A DNA stretch of 6,221 nt from JANWYT01 sp034432435 (lineage in GTDB: Bacteria; Chloroflexota; Anaerolineae; Aggregatilineales; Phototrophicaceae). Positions 1-6,221 of this stretch are shown one piece after another (position 1 is the stretch's first letter; each line of letters starts with the position of its first letter). Below the pieces are notes generated by a model. That model did not search any database and was not told the DNA's origin. It worked only from the letters and a program-made list of their open reading frames with translations. The translations under genes were made by a program, and so were the position numbers. Location: positions 1 to 6,221 of the forward strand of contig DAOUBS010000248.1 in assembly GCA_034432435.1 (NCBI GenBank), given 5' to 3'.

Positions 1-444
1 AAGGCAGGTCAAGAAGTCCAAGTTCCAGTGTTCGACTTTACGCAGCACCTCCGCAAGAAAGAATCCATTCTCGTTCGGCCGCAGCCCATCATCTTGGTCG
101 AAGGCATTCTAATCTTCAGTGAACGCGAACTGCGCAACCTGCTTGACATCAAAATCTTCGTTGACACAGACGCCGACATCCGCTTCATACGACGCCTACG
201 CCGTGATATCGACGAACGAGGCCGAACCGCTGAAAGCGTCATCGATCAATACCTCACCACAGTCCGACCGATGCACCTCAAATTTGTCGAGCCGAGCAAG
301 CGCTACGCCGATGTCATCATCCCAGAAGGTGGCTACAACTGGGTTGCCATCGATATGATCGCCGATCGAATTCGCAGCATGCTTCAGTCCGATGCGCCGG
401 TTGACGCTGCCCAAGCCGACATGGTAGAATCAGATCACAATTGA
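1..444 (+). CDS. udk: Uridine kinase (uridine/cytidine monophosphokinase), C-terminal part
   Basis: This enzyme phosphorylates uridine and cytidine to UMP and CMP in cytoplasmic pyrimidine salvage. The frame is open from base 1 to the TGA at 442-444, giving 147 visible codons of a family usually about 200-215 residues long. The N-terminal P-loop therefore lies upstream of the window. The GTG at 28 is an internal valine (P-V-F-D-F), not the start. Visible family landmarks, in order, are the substrate-binding stretch FDFTQHLR, the strand VEGILIFSERELRNLLDIK, the segment IFVDTDADIRFIRRLRRD, the lid motif ERGRT, then SVIDQYLTTVRPMHLKFVEPSK and ADVIIPEGG near the C-terminus. The order and spacing match bacterial Udk closely. 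The last 15 or so residues are a non-conserved acidic tail whose DNA also contains the valS promoter. No terminator follows before the T-box leader. The assignment is secure; only the 5' end is missing. Confidence 0.95.
   Translation, partial: KAGQEVQVPVFDFTQHLRKKESILVRPQPIILVEGILIFSERELRNLLDIKIFVDTDADIRFIRRLRRDIDERGRTAESVIDQYLTTVRPMHLKFVEPSKRYADVIIPEGGYNWVAIDMIADRIRSMLQSDAPVDAAQADMVESDHN
401..430 (+). promoter_or_regulatory. Sigma-A-type promoter of the valS T-box transcript, inside udk
   Basis: A -35 box TTGACG (401-406, 5 of 6 consensus bases) is separated by 18 bp from a -10 box TAGAAT (425-430, 5 of 6). Transcription should start around 436-439, just before the udk stop codon and 10-20 bases before the first T-box helix. 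That is where a T-box leader promoter is expected. The whole promoter overlaps the poorly conserved C-terminal codons of udk. The sites are seen in the sequence; their activity is inferred. Confidence 0.7.
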
Positions 445-456
445 AATAGCGTTGAT

Positions 457-544
457 CGGGAAGAGTACACATCGTTCAACCGTCAGAGAGAGCAAACCGC
501 TGGCTGAAAGTTTGCTTCGTGTTTGATGATGTGGAAGTCACCCG
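457..544 (+). promoter_or_regulatory. T-box stem I with GUC (valine) specifier loop
   Basis: Two helices frame the specifier loop: CGGG 457-460 pairs with CCCG 541-544, and CACATC 468-473 pairs with GATGTG 528-533. The internal loop between them has 5' strand AAGAGUA (461-467) and 3' strand GAAGUCA (534-540). That is the usual loop-E arrangement with the codon GUC at 537-539 followed by the conserved purine A540. The predicted partner is tRNA-Val with anticodon GAC. The pairing was worked out by hand from the sequence. Confidence 0.88.
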
Positions 545-633
545 GGAGCTGCCCGCAGAACGTGAAAGACACTAGTAGAGCGTGGCCGGGTCTGCCCGTA
601 ACAGCAGCATGAGTGCGACACTTCGGTGTCGAA

Positions 634-669
634 ACAAGGTGGGACCGCGAGAGTTCCTCTCGTCCTTGT
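634..669 (+). promoter_or_regulatory. T-box antiterminator
   Basis: Helix A1 is ACAAGG 634-639 with CCTTGT 664-669, six perfect pairs. The 7-base bulge UGGGACC (640-646) follows; its first four bases are the UGGN element that binds the tRNA acceptor NCCA end. Helix A2 is CGAGAG 648-653 with CTCTCG 657-662, extended by a possible G647-U663 pair. The 3' strands of both helices are also the 5' arm of the terminator, so the two structures exclude each other. The N of UGGN is G643, which is unusual for a tRNA-Val sensor. Confidence 0.92.
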
Positions 670-687
670 GTGGGCGTGAGGTTTTTT
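656..687 (+). terminator. Intrinsic terminator of the valS T-box attenuator
   Basis: The arm CCTCTCGTCC (656-665) pairs with GGGCGTGAGG (672-681). This gives nine pairs including one G-U wobble and one T-T mismatch, around the loop TTGTGT (666-671). Six T residues follow (682-687). The 5' arm overlaps both antiterminator helices, as expected for a T-box transcription switch. With no other terminator after udk, it probably also ends udk transcripts when valyl-tRNA is plentiful. Confidence 0.92.
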
Positions 688-721
688 GTTATTTCGTCCT
701 GCTGTCATTGGTGGTCTACAC

Positions 722-727
722 GAGGAG
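722..727 (+). promoter_or_regulatory. Shine-Dalgarno site deciding the valS start
   Basis: GAGGAG lies 6 bases before the ATG at 734. It is a strong ribosome binding site downstream of the attenuator. It rules out the in-frame TTG at 686, which sits inside the terminator T-tract and has no such site. Confidence 0.85.
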
Positions 728-733
728 CACGCA

Positions 734-3364
<2,631 letters not shown>

Positions 3365-3366
3365 CC

Positions 3367-3591
3367 TCAATCTGACGATTTTTCCAAACTCAACCGAAAC
3401 AAGTGCCGTCCAGCTTGCTGGGCGGCGCGGCGTACTTCCAAGTCCTCATCTTGCTCAACCACAACCCGCAAGCTGTCGAGCGCTTCTACCGCCTCTAGCA
3501 AGATGAGCTGCTCTATGGAATCAAGCCTTGCTGCCTTGTTGCCTTGCTTGATCCGTAGCAGGTGATACTCAATGAGTCGTTCGCGCACCAT
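3367..3591 (-). CDS. Small HEAT-repeat-like protein, function unknown
   Basis: The gene encodes 74 residues with ATG at 3591-3589 and TGA at 3369-3367. An in-frame TGA lies nine codons upstream of the ATG, so the start cannot move far. The protein is predicted all-helical and highly charged, with no signal peptide or membrane segment. Residues 23-47 (from LDSIEQLILLEAVEAL) and 50-67 (DLEVRRAAQQAGRHLFRL) look like the two helices of a single HEAT repeat. The D-x-x-VRR-AA pattern at 50-57 is the typical start of the second helix. Such units usually bind other proteins, but one repeat alone would probably need a partner or self-association. It converges on valS, with two bases between the stop codons. 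No clear ribosome binding site is visible. I judge it real from its coherent helical composition and the absence of another gene here, but a chance ORF is possible. Confidence 0.65.
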   Translation of the reverse strand: MVRERLIEYHLLRIKQGNKAARLDSIEQLILLEAVEALDSLRVVVEQDEDLEVRRAAQQAGRHLFRLSLEKSSD

Positions 3592-3624
3592 ACATTTTGA
3601 CTGTTCGAGTAAGCTTCATCTTTA

Positions 3625-3653
3625 CCTATACTACAATATAATCATAATCCCAA
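3625..3653 (-). promoter_or_regulatory. Candidate promoter of the HEAT-like gene
   Basis: On the minus strand, TTGGGA (3653-3648, 4 of 6 of the -35 consensus) stands 17 bp before TATAGG (3630-3625, 4 of 6 of the -10). This would put the start near 3618, about 26 bases before the ATG. Other -10-like hexamers occur nearby (TATATT at 3640-3635, TATGAT at 3646-3641) but lack a -35 partner. The call is weak because the region is AT-rich. Confidence 0.3.
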
Positions 3654-3654
3654 T

Positions 3655-3669
3655 CAGACGCTTTGTCTG
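3655..3669. repeat. Inverted repeat, possible operator
   Basis: CAGAC (3655-3659) and GTCTG (3665-3669) flank the 5-base spacer GCTTT. It lies just upstream of the minus-strand promoter candidate. No T-tract follows, so it is not a terminator. It could be a small operator or chance. Confidence 0.3.
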
Positions 3670-3675
3670 TAAGTG

Positions 3676-3690
3676 TTTAAGTTTCTTAAA
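3676..3690. repeat. Inverted repeat TTTAAG-TTT-CTTAAA, possible operator
   Basis: Two perfect 6-bp arms (3676-3681 and 3685-3690) flank a TTT spacer. The element sits near the middle of the divergent intergenic region, about 65 bp upstream of the kinase -35 box. In AT-rich DNA such a palindrome can arise by chance, so a regulatory role is only inferred. Confidence 0.35.
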
Positions 3691-3753
3691 GTTGAGCATC
3701 GTTCAATTCAGTGTGCCTCCCATGATGGTTACAAAATAGTTTGAACGTTTTAG

Positions 3754-3783
3754 TTGTCGGACTGTGTCAAAATCTTCTATAAT
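3754..3783 (+). promoter_or_regulatory. Promoter of the histidine kinase-mutL transcript
   Basis: A perfect -10 box TATAAT (3778-3783) is preceded, after an 18-bp spacer, by TTGTCG (3754-3759, 4 of 6 of the -35 consensus). The predicted start near 3790 gives a leader of about 43 bases to the ATG at 3833. It is the strongest -10 match in the window. Confidence 0.75.
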
Positions 3784-3832
3784 TTAATTTGCTTTATCAC
3801 TATTGGGTAGGCGTCCGCTGAAAGTGTATCGT

Positions 3833-4996
3833 ATGAGCACAAGTCTAGATTCACCGTTGTCACTGCGACTATCAGCGCAAATCTTGGAAAAACTAGCCGA
3901 AGGCCATTCCGCGGAAGCCACCTGCCAGTATTTTGTTCAGATTGCAGAGGCCAACACACCGCTTGACCTGCTGATTGCCTTGACGTCTTCCAGCAAAGTG
4001 ATCACCGGTCGTCTCGGCAGCGTTCCAGATGAAGTGGCACAAGCCCTGTCGAACCCACATGAAACTACCATCACTTCAACACAATTGGCGACATGGTGGC
4101 CAAGCTACGCTGCCAGCATAGCTATCCCCATCCGCTTTCAATCGACTTACATCGGCCAGTTGGTCATCCTCGCGCCAGACGAAAGCTCTAGAGAGCTGCT
4201 AACCGACATGATCACCCCGCTTCAGCTTGGACTGCGTGTTGTAGCAGCAGCAGAAGCGCTCATTCATCGCAGCCATAAGCTGCTAACCAACCAAAATGAA
4301 TTTGTGCGGATTGTAACCCACGACTTGAGGTCACCCCTCACTGCTGTTAAAGGCTTTGCCTCGATGATTGAGGAAGGAGTCGCAGGACAGCTCAACAGCA
4401 AGCAGCAACATTACATCAGCAAGATCGTCATCGGCACAAGCCAGATCGCAGCGTTGATCGAGAACATTGCTGACGCTGGCCGCTACGACCCCGAAACTGG
4501 TTTCTATGAAATGTCGCTCGTACCAGTTGATCCCAACGAGGTCATCAGAAAGATTACCAGCAGCTACCTCATCCCAACTGAAAAATCAGAACTGAAGATA
4601 GAAGTCCACATCAGTGATGACGTTCCAATTATCTATGCCGATCAGAACATGTTGGAGCGGGCTGCCACCAACTTGCTCGACAACGCAGTGAAATATACGC
4701 CGAACGGTGGCCGCATTGCTATTAGCGTGTTCACCTCACACGATCGCCTCTATTTTCAAGTCGAGGACACTGGCAGCGGAATCCGGTCGGAAGATCTGCG
4801 CAAATTGTTCCAGCGCCACGTACGCCTGCGAACCCCTGAACATCGGCAGGTACGCGGTGCAGGGCTTGGTCTGTTTATCGTTAAAACCGTTGCTGTTCGT
4901 CACGGTGGAGATGCTTACGTACAAAGTGAGCTGGGCAAAGGCAGCAAGTTTGGTATCTGGATCCCACTGAACGAGCAGACACTCGTCCCTATTTAA
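3833..4996 (+). CDS. Soluble sensor histidine kinase, GAF-like plus HisKA plus HATPase
   Basis: This is a two-component sensor kinase of 387 residues with no signal peptide or membrane segment, so it should sense a cytoplasmic cue. Residues 1 to about 145 form a divergent sensor. Its end (IPIRFQSTYIGQLVILAPDE, then helical) resembles the last strands and exit helix of a GAF domain. The HisKA dimerisation domain follows with phosphoacceptor H163 in HDLRSPL. The ATP-binding domain has the N-box N280/N284 (NLLDNAVKY), the G1 box DTGSGI (312-317), an F-box near LRKLFQRHVR, the G2 box GAGLGL (342-347) and a final GKGSKFG (368-374). All catalytic elements are intact. The ATG at 3833 is chosen over the in-frame TTG at 3803, which lies only about 13 bases from the predicted transcript start and has no ribosome site. 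A weak GAAAG precedes the ATG by 8 bases. No response regulator lies in the window. The ligand is unknown. Confidence 0.9.
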   Translation: MSTSLDSPLSLRLSAQILEKLAEGHSAEATCQYFVQIAEANTPLDLLIALTSSSKVITGRLGSVPDEVAQALSNPHETTITSTQLATWWPSYAASIAIPIRFQSTYIGQLVILAPDESSRELLTDMITPLQLGLRVVAAAEALIHRSHKLLTNQNEFVRIVTHDLRSPLTAVKGFASMIEEGVAGQLNSKQQHYISKIVIGTSQIAALIENIADAGRYDPETGFYEMSLVPVDPNEVIRKITSSYLIPTEKSELKIEVHISDDVPIIYADQNMLERAATNLLDNAVKYTPNGGRIAISVFTSHDRLYFQVEDTGSGIRSEDLRKLFQRHVRLRTPEHRQVRGAGLGLFIVKTVAVRHGGDAYVQSELGKGSKFGIWIPLNEQTLVPI

Positions 4997-5023
4997 GCGC
5001 AGCGTCAGGCCCCAATTCCTACC

Positions 5024-6221
5024 ATGATCCATCTACTCAGCCAAGAGGTCATCGCGCAAATTGCAGCCGGTGAAGTCGTCGAACGCCCGGCCTCTGCCGT
5101 TAAAGAGCTCATTGAAAACGCGATTGACGCGCAGGCCACCCTCATCACCGTGGAAATTGAGGCCGGAGGCCGCAAGCTGATCCGCGTTAGCGATAACGGC
5201 AGTGGCATTCTGGCTGAAGAAGTTGAGTTAGCTGTGCAGCGGCACACCACGAGCAAATTGCAAACAGCCGATGACCTGCTCACTCTCCGAACGCTCGGGT
5301 TCCGCGGTGAGGCGCTGGCGACGATTGCCGCAGTCAGTAGAATGACGCTCATCACACGACATCGAACACAGCCATTTGGCACTGAGCTGCGCTTGGAAGG
5401 CGGACATGTACGATCGCACAGAGAGGTTGGTCAGCCCGCAGGAACTGTAGTCACTGTGGAAAATCTCTTTTTCAACACACCCGCGCGCCTAAAATTTCTC
5501 AAGTCAGAGGCCAACGAACGTCGCACCATCCAACATCTGATCCACGACTACGCCATTGCATACCCGCAAATTCGTTTTTCACTCATTTCTGAAGGACGCG
5601 AAGCGTTTCGTTCTGCAGGGCATGGCCAACTGGAGGACGTTGCGCTGAAAGTGTTCGGCCTTGAAACGTTCCGCCAGATGATACCCATCAGCAGGAGCGA
5701 GCCGCTTGACAACCAATCCGCCATCACGATCAACGGGTACGTGAGCCTGCCGAGCGTCTACCGCCACGACCGTTCACGCATGGCGTTGTTCGTCAATGGG
5801 CGCGCCATCCAAGATCAGAACATTCAGTTTGCAGTAACCCAAGCCTATCATCTGTTGATGGAACGCGGACGTTACCCCTACGCCGTGGTGCTGCTCACCG
5901 TTCCACCGCACTTTGTCGATGTCAACGTACACCCGACAAAGGCTGAGGTGCGCTTTGAGGACGTTAATTTCGTTTTTGTCGCCGTGCAGCGTGCCGTGAG
6001 AGAAGCCCTCATGCAGCACACCCGTGTGCAGACTGGGTCATCTGAGCGAACAGCCTACCACAACGCTGCAGCCACCAACTTAGCGAATCCATCCCTGCTC
6101 CCTGATCAATTCACTGAACCGCTTGAACAAACGCCACCAGACGACAACGGCGAAGACGCCAGTTTCGACTACATCCCCGTTGGCGATAGTGCCCCCGAAC
6201 GGCCTAGAACGCTGCCGCCGC
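5024..6221 (+). CDS. mutL: DNA mismatch repair protein MutL, N-terminal part
   Basis: MutL is the GHKL-type ATPase that couples mismatch recognition by MutS to strand incision in post-replicative repair. The frame is open from ATG 5024 to the window end: 399 codons plus one base, with no stop. Motif I is KELIENAIDA (E28 expected general base, N32 expected metal ligand by alignment to E. coli E29 and N33). Motif II is DNGSGI (57-62), motif III TSK followed by GFRGEAL (92-98), and motif IV around LFFNTPARLKF (148-158). The S5-fold transducer domain follows, with NVHPTK (301-306) including the ATP-contacting lysine. From about residue 335 the chain becomes a proline- and acid-rich linker. The C-terminal dimerisation domain, and any endonuclease motif, lies beyond the window. 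The gene starts 27 bases after the kinase stop without a visible promoter or terminator, so co-transcription is likely. The ribosome site is poor. Confidence 0.97.
   Translation, partial: MIHLLSQEVIAQIAAGEVVERPASAVKELIENAIDAQATLITVEIEAGGRKLIRVSDNGSGILAEEVELAVQRHTTSKLQTADDLLTLRTLGFRGEALATIAAVSRMTLITRHRTQPFGTELRLEGGHVRSHREVGQPAGTVVTVENLFFNTPARLKFLKSEANERRTIQHLIHDYAIAYPQIRFSLISEGREAFRSAGHGQLEDVALKVFGLETFRQMIPISRSEPLDNQSAITINGYVSLPSVYRHDRSRMALFVNGRAIQDQNIQFAVTQAYHLLMERGRYPYAVVLLTVPPHFVDVNVHPTKAEVRFEDVNFVFVAVQRAVREALMQHTRVQTGSSERTAYHNAAATNLANPSLLPDQFTEPLEQTPPDDNGEDASFDYIPVGDSAPERPRTLPP

Larger units (their letters stand above)
450..687 (+). promoter_or_regulatory. T-box riboswitch (tRNA-Val-sensing leader of valS)
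   Basis: This leader senses uncharged tRNA and controls read-through into valS by transcription attenuation. All canonical parts are present. Stem I has the AGUA loop-E strand (464-467), an AG-rich bulge CAGAGAG (484-490) and a distal hairpin (491-497 paired with 510-516, 12-base loop containing GCUGAAA). The specifier codon GUC is followed by A (537-540). A stem II region carries the conserved AGUAG (574-578), with GCAGA 555-559 able to pair with UCUGC 591-595. Stem III is a perfect 6-bp hairpin with a UUCG tetraloop (616-631). The T-box sequence AAGGTGGGACCGCG is at 636-649. An antiterminator and a competing terminator follow. The GUC valine codon agrees with the downstream synthetase gene. 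The base of stem I could start a few bases earlier or later than given. Confidence 0.95.
3592..3832. other. AT-rich divergent intergenic region
   Basis: This 241-bp spacer separates the leftward HEAT-like gene from the rightward kinase gene and is clearly richer in A and T than the flanking genes. It holds a strong + strand promoter, a weak minus-strand promoter candidate and three short inverted repeats. I see no ORF of useful length, tRNA or structured RNA in it. Confidence 0.8.

Noticed and set aside
28..30. GTG as the start of udk
   Set aside because: The reading frame is open and family-like upstream to base 1, and the conserved nucleoside-binding region begins right here, so the codon is internal.
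686..733. In-frame TTG extension of valS by 16 codons
   Set aside because: The TTG lies in the T-tract of the attenuator terminator, has no ribosome binding site, and adds residues not expected in ValRS. GAGGAG before ATG 734 is decisive.
3378..3383. T-run after valS as an intrinsic terminator
   Set aside because: The short T-run is not preceded by a stable hairpin.
3803..3832. TTG start extending the kinase by 10 residues
   Set aside because: It would leave a leader of only about 13 bases from the predicted transcript start with no Shine-Dalgarno site, and the added residues are not needed by any domain.
5005..5382. 125-residue minus-strand ORF opposite mutL
   Set aside because: It is antisense to the conserved ATPase motifs of mutL, and its serine- and arginine-rich translation is typical of a shadow frame.

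Overview
This 6.2 kb window is ordinary bacterial chromosome, apparently free of mobile elements. It carries five protein genes and one well-formed RNA regulator. Moderate GC coding sequence, a class-I T-box in front of an aminoacyl-tRNA synthetase gene, a small HEAT-like protein and a soluble GAF-type sensor kinase together suggest a T-box-using, non-proteobacterial lineage. Chloroflexota is my best guess, held loosely because no taxonomic marker is decisive here.

Layout from left to right. Positions 1-444 hold the 3' part of udk (uridine kinase, + strand, start outside the window). A good sigma-A-type promoter (401-430) lies inside the end of udk. It leads into a complete T-box riboswitch (about 450-687) with a GUC valine specifier codon, an antiterminator and a competing intrinsic terminator. 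This leader controls valS (734-3364, valyl-tRNA synthetase). Two bases after the valS stop, a convergent minus-strand gene (3591-3367) encodes a 74-residue HEAT-repeat-like protein. An AT-rich divergent intergenic region (3592-3832) holds a very good + strand promoter with a perfect TATAAT, a weaker minus-strand promoter candidate and several small inverted repeats. Next come a cytoplasmic histidine kinase (3833-4996) and, after 27 bases, the 5' two-thirds or so of mutL (5024-end, mismatch repair ATPase), which runs off the window.

How it works together. Uncharged tRNA-Val should pair with the GUC specifier and stabilise the antiterminator, so valS is transcribed when valine charging falls. 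No terminator separates udk from the T-box, so udk transcripts should meet the same switch. The kinase and mutL probably share a transcript from the promoter at 3754-3783, although their functions are not obviously linked. I found no wholly new system. The points most worth a second look are the T-box, whose UGGN bulge reads UGGG and would not pair with the usual A discriminator of tRNA-Val, the promoter embedded in udk, the KISKT variant of the KMSKS loop in ValRS, and the orphan kinase upstream of mutL.
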